From positions 1,922,001 to 1,986,000 of the forward strand of contig NZ_CP032869.1 in the NCBI RefSeq assembly GCF_003576455.2: 64,000 nucleotides of DNA. Reading direction: 5' to 3'. Every line of letters starts with the position of its first letter. The first letter of the stretch is position 1. Made by a program: the position numbers and the translations under genes. The stretch comes from Mucilaginibacter celer (lineage in GTDB: Bacteria > Bacteroidota > Bacteroidia > Sphingobacteriales > Sphingobacteriaceae). Below are positions 18,030 to 27,241 of the stretch, piece after piece. The notes beneath the pieces are model-generated. The model ran no database searches and was not told where the DNA came from. It worked only from the letters and a program-made list of their open reading frames with translations.

Positions 18030-21000
18030 ATGCCGTTTGAACCTGAACGTAATATTGAATCGGAGCACCCATATGCAGATCAAAGCAGCAGGCGTGTTAA
18101 AGACGCCCGGCTGTGCAGGGCTATGGTAAACAGTATTGTGGATTATGCTGTAATATTGACTGATCCGGAAGGAACAATTATCAGTTTAAACAAAGGTGCC
18201 GAACTTATATTAGGATATAAGGAAGGCGAAGTTCTGGGAAAATCGATCTCTCTTTTTTATCCGTTTGAAACACTTAAAACCGATAGCCCCATATATAACC
18301 TGCAGGAGGCACTCATCAATAACAACTATCAAATAAACGGGTGGCGGTTAAAACAAGATGGTACTATTTTTTTCGCTAACATTCACTACACAGCCCTGTA
18401 CGATGAAGACAAGGAACTATTAGGATATACTAAAATAATTTATGATTTAACCGGAACCGATAGTGCTACCAATGGGGGGATTATAAAACACGAGCCGGGA
18501 AGCGGCAACCTGAGTTTTCGTAAACTGATTGAGAATAGTTACAGCGGTATCTCGCTGCTTGATGCCAACATGAATGTGATATACCGCAGCCCATCGGCCG
18601 AGCGGATTGGGGGTTGGAACAATCAGGACCGAGCGAAGTATGGTGTTGCCGATCTCATTCACCCGGACGATATCGCGACTGTGCAGGGATTACTTGATGA
18701 AGCCCTAACGGCACCGGGAGTTCCAAAAGCCGGCAGCTTTCGTACAAAACATGCCGATGGCGGGTATATATGGCTTGATTGCGTGTTTTCAAATTTTCTT
18801 GACGAACCTAATGTAAATGCCATAGTATGTAATTTTATTGATAGTACCGAGCGCAGGCTAAACCAGAGCCGGGTGGCAGAACGGGAAAAGTTTATTAAAA
18901 CCATAACCGACAATGTGCCTGCCATGATTGCCTATTGGGATGCCCGTTTAAAATGCCTTTTTGCCAATAAGCCGTACTGTAACTGGTTTGAGAAGACTGC
19001 CACAGAAATTATCGGCATGAATAAGGCCGAACTCATGTCGTCTGTCGGGCTTGAAGAATTGCACGGCAAAATAGAAGGGGTGTTATCAGGCTCCGCTCAA
19101 AGTTTTGAACGTACATTTGTAAATAAAAGCGGAGCGAAAATTTATACGCATACGCAGTACATCCCTGATATTAGTGATGATACGGTTAAGGGCTTTTATT
19201 CGATAATTTATGATATAACTGAAGTTAAAATTGCCGAGGGTGAACTGAGGGCGAAAAACGAACAAATAGCAGATTTGCTTGAAAATATTCAGGATGGTTT
19301 TATCGCCCTTGATGAGCATATGTGTTATACCTATGCCAATAAAACAGTTGGAACACTTCTGGGGATGCCAACTTCGGCATTAATTGGCAGAAATATATGG
19401 GAAGTATTTCCCGACGCGGTAGGATCTAAAACCTACGAGGCTATTATGGAGGCTTACAGCAGTAATGTATATGTAAGCAATGAAGACTACTATCCTCCCT
19501 TAAACCTATGGCAGGAAAACCGTGTATATCCCTCAGGTAAGGGCGTTTCGGTGTTTATAAGGGATATAACCGAGCGCAAAGTAAACGATTTACAAAAAAA
19601 CCTGCTTGCCGGCATTAGCGCAATTTTTAATGAAGAGGCTACCCTGAAAGAAACACTGTTCAAGGTGTTAAACAAACTTGCGCATTTTGGCAATTTTAAA
19701 TTGGTGGAAGCCTGGTTGGTTTCGGCAGATAAGCGGAAGATCAATTTGGCTGTTAACTATTGTGAAACAGATGAAGCCCGGTCTTTTTACAAGGAAGGCA
19801 ATGCGCTGAACAGTTTTGTTAAAGGGGAGGGTTTACCTGGTATGGTATGGGAAACAAAGGCAATACAGTTTGTACCCAACCTGCAGCGAAACGATTTCTT
19901 TTTGCGTAAGCAGGAAGCGCTTCGCGCCGGAATAACCAGCGCCTACGGAGCGCCGATTATTTTTAAAGGAGAAGTAATAGGAGTGATGGTGTTGGGTTTA
20001 TCGGAGGCCGATTACCAGGAAAGTTTTTATACACTATTGTTCGAGCGCTTTAGCCGGACTTTTGGGGCCGAAATATGCCGGAAACAGGTAGAACAGGAGC
20101 TTAACCAAATTTTTAATCTTGCCCCCGATCTGATATGTTCAACCGGGATAGATGGTTACTTCAAAAAGGTGAATCCGGCCATGGTTGCCTTACTTGGCTA
20201 CCCGGAACTGGAATTATTGAACAGGCAATTTGTTGATTTTATACACGCTGATGATAAAGAGCGCAGCCTTGCCCAGTTTAATAAAATACTGGAAGGTGAA
20301 GCTACTCCTTATTTTGAATGCCGGTTTGAAACCAGAGATCATAAAACCAAATGGCTTGCCTGGACAACTTCGGCTCCGTCTGAGGATGGTTTGATTTTTT
20401 GCGTTGCCAAGGATATTACAGAGAAAAAAGAACTTGAGGATTTGCTGGCCAAAGCAAACAGCATGGCCCGGATAGGCAGCTGGGAATTTGATTTGAGCAA
20501 CGGGAATATTTATTGGTCGGATGTAACGAGGGAGATCCATGAAGTTGGTGGCGATTTTATTCCTGATCTTGATACAGGTATCAACTTTTATAAAGAAGGC
20601 GAATCAAGAAAAGTAATAACAGCAAAAGTAAAGGCAGCCATTGAAAAAGGTGTTCCGTGGGATACTGAACTTCAAATAATTACCGCCCAAGGCTACGAAA
20701 AATGGGTGCGATCAATAGGCGAGGCCGAATTTTCAGGCGGCAGGTGTATGCGGCTTTACGGCAGTTTCCAGGATATCGACGCGCGTAAACGGGCAGAGAT
20801 AGCGGTTTCGGAAATATTGGAAGAGAGGAATGTAATACTGGAAAGTATTGGCGATGCCTTTTTTGCTGTGGGCAAAAATTGGGTGATAACCTATTGGAAT
20901 AACATGGCCGAAAAGGTTTTGGGTAAACCTAAGCAAATGATGCTCAATTCCAATTTATGGGATGTGTTTAATGAGTCGGTCAATTCCAAATCATATCATA

Positions 21001-21887
21001 AATACCACGAAGCAATTGAAACCAACAAGGCCATTCATTTTGAAGATTTTTATGCGCCTTTACAAAAATGGTACGAAATAAGCGCCTATCCGTCGGCCGC
21101 GGGCTTGTCGGTATATTTTAAAGATATTACAGAGCGCAAGGTTTCCGACAAGCGCCTGAAAGAATTAAATGAAAGTTTAAAGCGCCAAACCAAAGAGTTA
21201 ACCGCATCTAACGCCGAGTTGGAACAGTTTGCTTACGTAGCATCGCACGATTTACAGGAACCGCTGAGAATGGTTACAGGTTTCCTTTCGCAAATTGAAA
21301 GAAAATACAGCGATAAGCTTGATGAAAAAGGGATACAGTATATCAACTTTGCTGTAGACGGCGCCAAGCGGATGCGCCAGATTATACTTGACCTGCTTGA
21401 GTTTTCAAGGATAGGAACCACCGCGGATAATATTGATAATGTTGACGCAGGCAGTCTGATCAATGATATACTGGCCTTTTACAATAAGTTGATTGATGGA
21501 GGAGGGGCGACCGTTTTATTTAAAGATTTACCCGTATTGCGCACTTACCGCGGCCCTTTACGGCAGGTTTTTCAAAACTTAATAAGCAACAGTTTAAAAT
21601 ACAACGAACATAAAACAGATATCCATATCGAAATAAAATGCGCGGAAACAGATGGGTACTGGCAGTTTTCGGTGGCGGATAACGGTATCGGCATCGAGCC
21701 CCAGTATTTCGACAAGATATTTGTAATATTTCAACGCCTGCACAACAAGGATAAGTATTCGGGAACCGGTATGGGGCTTGCCATAGCTAAAAAAATAGTG
21801 GAGAATTTAGGTGGGAAGATTTGGGTTGAATCTGTTTACGGGCAGGGAAGCACATTTTATTTTACCATAAAAAAAACTGAGTTATGA
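18030..21887 (+). CDS. Multi-PAS/GAF sensor histidine kinase, Cph1-like kinase core
   Basis: This 1285-residue soluble protein has about seven PAS/PAC repeats (roughly 25-145, 158-280, 290-405, 408-520, 680-800, 805-925, 935-1045). A GAF domain is inserted at about 525-675. The DHp domain carries VASHDLQEPLRMVTGF, the bacteriophytochrome-type H box, and the HATPase has DNGIGIEP and GTGMGLA. No chromophore cysteine is recognisable in the GAF, so light sensing is not implied. Its stop overlaps the start of an Rcp1-type receiver gene by 4 nt, the usual partner for this kinase class. Confidence 0.92.
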   Translation: MPFEPERNIESEHPYADQSSRRVKDARLCRAMVNSIVDYAVILTDPEGTIISLNKGAELILGYKEGEVLGKSISLFYPFETLKTDSPIYNLQEALINNNYQINGWRLKQDGTIFFANIHYTALYDEDKELLGYTKIIYDLTGTDSATNGGIIKHEPGSGNLSFRKLIENSYSGISLLDANMNVIYRSPSAERIGGWNNQDRAKYGVADLIHPDDIATVQGLLDEALTAPGVPKAGSFRTKHADGGYIWLDCVFSNFLDEPNVNAIVCNFIDSTERRLNQSRVAEREKFIKTITDNVPAMIAYWDARLKCLFANKPYCNWFEKTATEIIGMNKAELMSSVGLEELHGKIEGVLSGSAQSFERTFVNKSGAKIYTHTQYIPDISDDTVKGFYSIIYDITEVKIAEGELRAKNEQIADLLENIQDGFIALDEHMCYTYANKTVGTLLGMPTSALIGRNIWEVFPDAVGSKTYEAIMEAYSSNVYVSNEDYYPPLNLWQENRVYPSGKGVSVFIRDITERKVNDLQKNLLAGISAIFNEEATLKETLFKVLNKLAHFGNFKLVEAWLVSADKRKINLAVNYCETDEARSFYKEGNALNSFVKGEGLPGMVWETKAIQFVPNLQRNDFFLRKQEALRAGITSAYGAPIIFKGEVIGVMVLGLSEADYQESFYTLLFERFSRTFGAEICRKQVEQELNQIFNLAPDLICSTGIDGYFKKVNPAMVALLGYPELELLNRQFVDFIHADDKERSLAQFNKILEGEATPYFECRFETRDHKTKWLAWTTSAPSEDGLIFCVAKDITEKKELEDLLAKANSMARIGSWEFDLSNGNIYWSDVTREIHEVGGDFIPDLDTGINFYKEGESRKVITAKVKAAIEKGVPWDTELQIITAQGYEKWVRSIGEAEFSGGRCMRLYGSFQDIDARKRAEIAVSEILEERNVILESIGDAFFAVGKNWVITYWNNMAEKVLGKPKQMMLNSNLWDVFNESVNSKSYHKYHEAIETNKAIHFEDFYAPLQKWYEISAYPSAAGLSVYFKDITERKVSDKRLKELNESLKRQTKELTASNAELEQFAYVASHDLQEPLRMVTGFLSQIERKYSDKLDEKGIQYINFAVDGAKRMRQIILDLLEFSRIGTTADNIDNVDAGSLINDILAFYNKLIDGGGATVLFKDLPVLRTYRGPLRQVFQNLISNSLKYNEHKTDIHIEIKCAETDGYWQFSVADNGIGIEPQYFDKIFVIFQRLHNKDKYSGTGMGLAIAKKIVENLGGKIWVESVYGQGSTFYFTIKKTEL

Positions 21888-22306
21888 AATCGGTAAGTAT
21901 TTTATTGGTTGAGGATAATGAAGGAGATATTATTTTAACCACCGAAGCTCTGAGTGAATGCAAGATCATCAACGAAATAACTATCAAAAGGGATGGGAGA
22001 GAGGCCGTTGAATTTTTTGAAGGCATCAGTTCGAAGGAGTTACTGCCCGATATAGTGCTGCTGGATATTAATCTCCCGAAAATGAGCGGGCATGAAGTGT
22101 TGATGTACCTGAAAACCAGCGAAAGATACAGGCACTTACCGGTTATCATGTTAACAACCTCGTCATCGGAGAATGATTTACTAAAATCGTACAAAAACCA
22201 TGTAAACTGCTATATAGTTAAGCCGATTGATGCCAATGATTTTATAAACGCGGTTACCAAAATAGAAGATTTTTGGATAAATATTGTTTCAATCCCCCCC
22301 AGGTAA
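21884..22306 (+). CDS. Rcp1-type single-domain response regulator
   Basis: The 140 residues form one receiver. The acidic pair is in LLVEDNEGD, the phosphoacceptor in DIVLLDINLPKMSG, and TTSS and KPID supply the conserved Thr/Ser and Lys. The EDNEGD start and long beta4-alpha4 loop match Rcp1-like regulators that take phosphate from Cph1-type kinases. There is no output domain, so it likely works by protein contact or as a phosphate shuttle. It overlaps the upstream kinase by 4 nt and lies 3 nt before the next receiver-PAS gene. Confidence 0.92.
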   Translation: MKSVSILLVEDNEGDIILTTEALSECKIINEITIKRDGREAVEFFEGISSKELLPDIVLLDINLPKMSGHEVLMYLKTSERYRHLPVIMLTTSSSENDLLKSYKNHVNCYIVKPIDANDFINAVTKIEDFWINIVSIPPR

Positions 22307-22309
22307 CCC

Positions 22310-23332
22310 ATGGCAATAGATACAAAAAATTACAAACTTTTAATCATTGAGGATAATCCGGGAGATTTCGCGCTTATTGAAGATTTCTTGTTTGAAGAGA
22401 TCGATGCGCCCCAGATAAGACACTGTTTTGATTTTGAAGCGGCCCGTGAGGTGTTATCAAAAGAAACATTTGATATTGTGCTTTTAGATCTTACTCTGCC
22501 CGACAAAACCGGTGAGGAGTTGATAGCAAGTGTTATAGCTTTGATAGGCACATCGCCTTTGATTGTATTAACGGGTTACACTGACATAGATTTTAGTGTC
22601 AAATCATTATCAATGGGGGTTGCCGATTATTTGCTAAAGGATGATTTAACCCCTATGGCGTTGTACAAAAGCATTTTGTATAGCATTGAACGCAAGAAAA
22701 AAATAATAGAATTACAGTTATCCGAAAAACACAGCAGTAATTTATTTAATTTCAGTCCGCTACCTATGTGGGTGATGGACATCGAGACCATGAAATTTCT
22801 TGATGTTAACCAAGCTACTGTTAGTCATTACGGATTTAGCTATGACGAGTTTTCGATAATGACGTTGAAAGACATCAGGCCTCCTCAAGAAATTCCGCAT
22901 CTACTTGAAGGGCTTGCTAAGGCGAGGATAAATCCAACAGAAATAGCCAAAGAAGTTTATATCCACAAAAAGAAAAGTGGCGAATTGTTTAATGTAAAAA
23001 TACAGGTATCACCCATCGAGCATAAAGGCCGATATGCAAACCTGGTAATAGCTACCGATATAACAGAGCAGTTAAAGCATGTAAAAGCTATTGAAGAGCA
23101 AAACAAACGACTTAAAGAAATATCCTGGATACAATCACATATAATTAGGGCTCCTTTGTGCAGAATAATGGGGCTCATTCCTTTACTGGAAGACAATAAT
23201 GTAGAGGATAAGCGGGAAATACTGGCCTTTATATTATCATCAGCTTACGAGCTGGACGATGTGATCCGAAAAATAACCGACAAATCTAATTTGTCGAATT
23301 TTGAGGAACCGGATACCACGGAACAGCAGTAA
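22310..23332 (+). CDS. Receiver-PAS protein ending in a DHp helix without ATPase domain
   Basis: The 340 residues contain a receiver at about 5-125 (IIEDNPGD, DIVLLDLTLPDKTG, LKDD in place of KP), a PAS/PAC domain at about 135-255 and a coiled DHp-like end. In the last part WIQSHIIRAPLCRIMGL keeps a candidate phospho-histidine. The protein then ends after the second DHp helix, with no ATP-binding domain and an ordinary stop. It could accept phosphate in a relay or dimerise with the neighbouring kinase. It is third in an operon-like run and ends 8 bases from the convergent acetyltransferase gene. Confidence 0.88.
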   Translation: MAIDTKNYKLLIIEDNPGDFALIEDFLFEEIDAPQIRHCFDFEAAREVLSKETFDIVLLDLTLPDKTGEELIASVIALIGTSPLIVLTGYTDIDFSVKSLSMGVADYLLKDDLTPMALYKSILYSIERKKKIIELQLSEKHSSNLFNFSPLPMWVMDIETMKFLDVNQATVSHYGFSYDEFSIMTLKDIRPPQEIPHLLEGLAKARINPTEIAKEVYIHKKKSGELFNVKIQVSPIEHKGRYANLVIATDITEQLKHVKAIEEQNKRLKEISWIQSHIIRAPLCRIMGLIPLLEDNNVEDKREILAFILSSAYELDDVIRKITDKSNLSNFEEPDTTEQQ

Positions 23333-23340
23333 ATACATTT

Positions 23341-23949
23341 TTAGGTTCGTTCCCATTGGCTGGTATCCTGATTGTAACGCTTAAGTATTTTAGCAGGATT
23401 GCCGCCCACCACACAAAATGCAGGCACGTTTTTGGTAACTACGGATCCGCCGGCAACAACGCTATGCCTGCCAATGGTAACACCGGCTGTTATTACCGAG
23501 TTTGCGCCTATCCACACTTCATCTTCTATAACTATGTTGGCGGTAGTCACTTTTTGCAGCCTTATGGGGGTATTAACATCGGTATAAGTATGATTGAGGC
23601 CGCTTAGTACTATGTTTTGCGCTAAAATTACCTGGTTGCCAATATTTACCGGGCCAATAACTACATTGCCAATACCAACCCGTGTATTATCGCCTATAAT
23701 TACATCGCCCACGCCATTATTTACGGTGCAAAAATCTTCGATAGTTGAATATTGGCCTAACGAGAAATTATTAAATGGCAGTACATCCATCCTTGCAGTA
23801 CGCCTTATAGACGATTTTCTGCCGCGTTTATAAATAAATGGCGTAACAATGTTGCGCACCCACCACTGTGGCCTTGCATTTTTTATAATGAGCTTGTATA
23901 CCAAGGCTTTAATGGCAGGGTTTGATTTTATTGCAAATTTAAGGCTCAT
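23341..23949 (-). CDS. Left-handed beta-helix acyltransferase (O-acetyltransferase type)
   Basis: This 202-residue protein has many hexapeptide repeats, for example VIIGDNTRVGIGNVVI and VWIGANSVITAGVTIG. The catalytic-loop histidine is in GLNHTYTD, and the C-terminal GGNPAKILKRY is typical of the WcaF/maltose acetyltransferase group. Such enzymes move an acetyl group from acetyl-CoA to a sugar hydroxyl. It lies 2 nt after a related acyltransferase and a GT4 gene, so it probably decorates the exopolysaccharide made by this locus. Confidence 0.9.
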   Translation of the reverse strand: MSLKFAIKSNPAIKALVYKLIIKNARPQWWVRNIVTPFIYKRGRKSSIRRTARMDVLPFNNFSLGQYSTIEDFCTVNNGVGDVIIGDNTRVGIGNVVIGPVNIGNQVILAQNIVLSGLNHTYTDVNTPIRLQKVTTANIVIEDEVWIGANSVITAGVTIGRHSVVAGGSVVTKNVPAFCVVGGNPAKILKRYNQDTSQWERT

Positions 23950-23951
23950 GT

Positions 23952-24626
23952 TTAATTGTGGATAAGGTTTGATATTTCAAGATTGATATGTGCATCCTCT
24001 TTAAGGCTTTTGATAAATTTGGCCGGCACGCCGCCAACCAGCGTATAGGGTAATACATCTTTAGTAACTACGGCCCCCGCGGCTACTACAGCGCCATCGC
24101 CAATGGTAACACCCTTTAATATGGTAGCGCGGGTAGCGATCCAGGCATTATCGCCTATAATTATTGCCTCTTTTGCCGAACAGGTTTTTTCCCTGGCGTA
24201 AACATCATGAAAATCATCGTCCATAATAATTACCTGGTTAGCAATCTGGCAGTTTTTACCTATCCTGATGTTTTTTCGCGAGGTGATGATCGCCCCGGTA
24301 TTGATAAAGGTATTTTCTCCTATTTCGATAACCGCGCGTGGGCCGGCCGATATTTGTGTTGTGCCAATGTGCGACCAGATCCGGCAGCCATCGCCAATTA
24401 TTATTTTGCCTTCGTTCCTGATCATTAACCTGCCTTTTACGGTTATTAGTTTGCCTGTGCGGCAAGCCCGCAACCGGTATTTGGCGTTTAGTATGCTGAT
24501 AAAGCTGTTTAACAGCCGTTTAAACAGTACCCAATAAATAAATAGTTTTTCGCTGGTTGATTGTGCCGGGCGGCTATAATAGTCGGCAGCCAAAACGTCA
24601 ACCTTATCCATTATCCTTTTTTTCAT
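23952..24626 (-). CDS. Second left-handed beta-helix acyltransferase
   Basis: This 224-residue hexapeptide-repeat protein has an N-terminal helical stretch (about 1-60), then GKIIIGDGCRIWSHIG and AWIATRATILKGVTIG coils. The catalytic region is DDDFHDVY and the end is GGVPAKFIKSL. It is a paralogue type of the next gene rather than a copy. It probably acetylates another sugar or an intermediate of the same polymer. The start overlaps the GT4 stop by 1 base, so the three genes are one operon. Confidence 0.9.
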   Translation of the reverse strand: MKKRIMDKVDVLAADYYSRPAQSTSEKLFIYWVLFKRLLNSFISILNAKYRLRACRTGKLITVKGRLMIRNEGKIIIGDGCRIWSHIGTTQISAGPRAVIEIGENTFINTGAIITSRKNIRIGKNCQIANQVIIMDDDFHDVYAREKTCSAKEAIIIGDNAWIATRATILKGVTIGDGAVVAAGAVVTKDVLPYTLVGGVPAKFIKSLKEDAHINLEISNLIHN

Positions 24627-25798
24627 TACTTAATCATTTTTTCTACTTCGTGATAAACCGAAACTGTTTTTTTTGCCGCGTCTTCCCAGTTAAACAGTGC
24701 TGCCCTTTTTGTGCCAACTGCTGATAACCTTTCGGCAACTGTTGGGTCGGTTAAAATGATATGAGCTGCAAATGCCAGGGAGGCCGGTTTTTGAGGATCA
24801 ACATAAAGAGCGGCATCACCGGCTATTTCTGGCATACACGATACCGACGAAGTGACAACCGGTGTGCCCGAAGCCATAGCTTCCACTATTGGCAACCCAA
24901 ACCCTTCGCTGAACGATGGGAACCATAACATGCTTGCGCCCTGGTATATCATGGGCAAATCGGCGCAGTCAATATATTCTATGGTATCTATCTTCTGCTC
25001 CAGGTTCAGTAAATCTGCTTTAGCCAGTAAAACATTAAGTTTTTCGCGGTTTATGCCTTTCATAAGCAGTCTGGGCGCATTGCTGTTATGCTGAAGCAGC
25101 CTGGCATAAGCTTTTAAAACACCGATAGTGTTTTTACGGGGATCGGTATTGGCCATGAAGAATATGTAACCCTGTTGTAAGCCCAGTTTTTTAAGCGTGT
25201 TGCTGATAGTTTCCTGGTCATGGCGAACAAAGAAATGTTCATCGGCACCGTTGTATACAACCTTGATTTTATCTTTTGATATTTTAAGTTTTTCGGCTAT
25301 AACATCCCGTTGAAACTCGGATACGGTGATGATTTTCAATGCCTTTTTTGCAATTTTTGATACGATCAAACCGCGATAGATATTCCCTAAACGCTGATAC
25401 CAGTTGGTATTTGTCGATCTTACAGATTTTTCGAGGAATATAACGTCATGAAGCGTTACTATAAGCGGCACTTTGCTGTTTAGCGGAGCGGTGTTGGCTG
25501 TGCAGTGTAAAACGTCGGCATGGTATTGACGGCAGGCTTTTGGTAAAAAATACTGCTCCCAGATAAAGTAAGGAGCCCTACGAATGGTATGTATAATGCG
25601 GTGGGGGATACTCGACAGGCATGCGTCGGCATCTGGCTTAACCATTACATGATAATCAAAGCCGTCTTCGCCGTAAGGGAGCCTTTTAAGCAGTTCATGA
25701 GCTACAACATCCATCCCGTGTTTTCGGGGGCGGAATATCCTTTGCACTTCTATAGCTATTTGCAAATTAGGAGATAGGGTTTGAGAATTTAGTATCAT
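24626..25798 (-). CDS. Family 4 glycosyltransferase
   Basis: This 390-residue GT-B enzyme has the retaining GT4 motif SEGFGLPIVEAMASGTPVV, with the E-X7-E pair, near residue 290. VYNGADEHFF lies upstream, and FMANTDPRKN replaces the donor-loop GxxxxRK. It transfers a sugar from a nucleotide donor to the lipid-linked repeat unit on the cytoplasmic side; donor and linkage cannot be read. It is the first gene of an operon with two acyltransferases. The upstream region carries GGAAT repeats, an IHF-like site and a -24-like element. Confidence 0.9.
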   Translation of the reverse strand: MILNSQTLSPNLQIAIEVQRIFRPRKHGMDVVAHELLKRLPYGEDGFDYHVMVKPDADACLSSIPHRIIHTIRRAPYFIWEQYFLPKACRQYHADVLHCTANTAPLNSKVPLIVTLHDVIFLEKSVRSTNTNWYQRLGNIYRGLIVSKIAKKALKIITVSEFQRDVIAEKLKISKDKIKVVYNGADEHFFVRHDQETISNTLKKLGLQQGYIFFMANTDPRKNTIGVLKAYARLLQHNSNAPRLLMKGINREKLNVLLAKADLLNLEQKIDTIEYIDCADLPMIYQGASMLWFPSFSEGFGLPIVEAMASGTPVVTSSVSCMPEIAGDAALYVDPQKPASLAFAAHIILTDPTVAERLSAVGTKRAALFNWEDAAKKTVSVYHEVEKMIK

Positions 25799-25839
25799 GG
25801 CGTTTAAAATTTATAATCAGATAGTTTGGATAGTACTAA

Positions 25840-25854
25840 CCTATAAATGTGCCA
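25840..25854 (-). promoter_or_regulatory. -24/-12-like promoter of the GT4-acyltransferase operon
   Basis: The minus strand reads TGGCAC-ATTTA-TAGG, 42 bp from the start codon. TGGCAC and the spacing fit a sigma-54 promoter. The -12 part (TAGG instead of TTGC) does not fit well. The receiver gene promoter at 27692 matches it at 14 of 16 bases. Confidence 0.45.
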
Positions 25855-25859
25855 TTGAT

Positions 25860-25933
25860 TAAGTAGTTGATAATTAGTTATTTATAATATTTTTTTATTC
25901 CAGATAATGGAATAATTCCTGATTTTAGCAATA
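25860..25933 (-). promoter_or_regulatory. IHF-like site and GGAAT/ATTCC repeats upstream of GT4
   Basis: On the minus strand TATCAACTACTTA (25860-25872) is a perfect match to the IHF consensus WATCAANNNNTTR. Further upstream are TATTCCA-N5-TGGAATA (25896-25914) and the palindrome GGAATAATTCC (25909-25919). GATTTTAGCAATA (25921-25933) follows and recurs exactly at 43338. The order activator site, bend site, -24 element is the layout of sigma-54 promoters. Confidence 0.5.
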
Positions 25934-25947
25934 GGGGAGGTCGCTAT

Positions 25948-25980
25948 AAAAAACAAAAGCAGGAATCGAATGATTCCCGC
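25948..25980 (-). terminator. Intrinsic terminator of the receiver-sugar transferase operon
   Basis: On the minus strand GCGGGAATC and GATTCCTGC pair around a four-base loop and are followed by a T-rich run (TTTTGTTTTTT). It lies about 65 bp after the sugar transferase stop and separates that operon from the GT4 operon. Confidence 0.8.
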
Positions 25981-26044
25981 TTAAGGAGATGGAGACTTAG
26001 TTGATTATAGGGGTATTGCTTATTTTAGACGGCCTTGTACGGTA

Positions 26045-27241
26045 CTAAACATTTTCCTTTTGCAGCAGGGCCGGGATAGTTTTCATTATCAATTTTAAAT
26101 CGTTTATAAAACTGTGATTTGCGGCATACTCATTATCCAGCAGCAAGCGCTCATCTTCGCTCATTTCGCCTTTGCCACGCTTTTGCACCTGCCACAACCC
26201 GGTAATGCCCGCCGGGGCCGAAAACCTGAGTATATATTTATCTGTTGTTAGCTTCTCGGCTTCATATAGTGGGAGTGGCCGGTTGCCTACTATGCTCATG
26301 TCGCCCTTTAACACATTCCAAAGCTGGGGCAATTCGTCAATACTGGTATTCCGGATAAAATTTCCTATGCGGGTTATCCGTGGGTCGTTTTTTAATTTAA
26401 AAAAACGTGAAGAGGAATTATTTTTTTGGGATGATTGAAGTGCCTTTTCACACCATTGGATATGATCAGCAAACATAGGGTAACTACATTTTCCGGATGC
26501 CTGGCATCCGGCACACAAACCGCTATCGGGCAAAGGCGAATCAGTAATATCAGTTATTTTTTGAATATGGTATTGGTTTAAATGTTTCAGATCTTTAAGG
26601 CGTTTTTCTGCGTCAACATACATCGACCGGAATTTGTAAAATTTAAAAACCCTGTAACCTGTACCGGCCCGTAATGAATAGTAAAATGCCGGCCCTTTTG
26701 ATTCTACCTTTATAAGGATGTAGGTAACCACAAACACCGGCGCAAGAATTAACAAGGCGAGGCTTGCTGCAAGGATATCAAAGGCTCTTTTCCAATGCCC
26801 GGTATTTTTTATCACCGGTGTAAAAATTGCTTTCGTTATCCTGATTCTATCGTAATTAGCTATTATAAAATCAATTTTCCGCTCAATCCTGTCAGTACTT
26901 AAAGGAATTTTAAAAACATCAGCCACGCCCGCCTGCAAAGCCGTGTGGCGTAAATTATCATCAAATTGGTTTAATACCAGGAAGAAGGGTACATCGGGCA
27001 AGTTCTTTTTTGTAATAGCTTCCCGTAATGGTAAACCGGCCGGGCCTGTAATTTCGCTTCGTGAAACGATGGCAACTATGTTTAATTTATCGCTCGTCCA
27101 CCGCGAAACCATTTTTAGCCCGTTGTTAAAGTGCATAACAATTTTTCCGGGAAAATCGCAGTTAACAAATGTGGCTGAAGTATCCGCATCGAAACCTATC
27201 AGCGCTATAACCGGTGTTTGATGCTCAATTAAATCTATCAT
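26045..27241 (-). CDS. Priming sugar transferase with degenerate N-terminal receiver-like domain
   Basis: The C-terminal part (about 150-398) of this 398-residue protein is a bacterial sugar transferase of the WcaJ/WbaP class. It has one membrane helix (about 155-178), FKFYKFRSM, RNTSIDELPQLWNVLKGDMSIVGNRP (split here by the family cleft) and GLWQVQKRG. It loads the first sugar phosphate onto undecaprenyl phosphate. A CX2C-X4-C insert (CAGCQASGKC) precedes the catalytic part. Residues 1-140 resemble a receiver fold but lack the phosphoacceptor (IVSRSEITG), and FKIPL replaces the KP loop. The start overlaps a stand-alone receiver gene by 4 nt, which suggests that receiver controls the enzyme. 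The control is inference. Confidence 0.9.
   Translation of the reverse strand: MIDLIEHQTPVIALIGFDADTSATFVNCDFPGKIVMHFNNGLKMVSRWTSDKLNIVAIVSRSEITGPAGLPLREAITKKNLPDVPFFLVLNQFDDNLRHTALQAGVADVFKIPLSTDRIERKIDFIIANYDRIRITKAIFTPVIKNTGHWKRAFDILAASLALLILAPVFVVTYILIKVESKGPAFYYSLRAGTGYRVFKFYKFRSMYVDAEKRLKDLKHLNQYHIQKITDITDSPLPDSGLCAGCQASGKCSYPMFADHIQWCEKALQSSQKNNSSSRFFKLKNDPRITRIGNFIRNTSIDELPQLWNVLKGDMSIVGNRPLPLYEAEKLTTDKYILRFSAPAGITGLWQVQKRGKGEMSEDERLLLDNEYAANHSFINDLKLIMKTIPALLQKENV

Noticed and set aside
18030..21887. Phytochrome (light sensor) call for the large PAS/GAF kinase
   Set aside because: The kinase core is Cph1-like, but the GAF domain lacks a recognisable chromophore-binding Cys/His motif and there is no PHY domain.
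25959..25980. GGAATC/GATTCC palindrome considered as another activator site
   Set aside because: It is the stem of an intrinsic terminator with a T-run, downstream of the sugar transferase gene.
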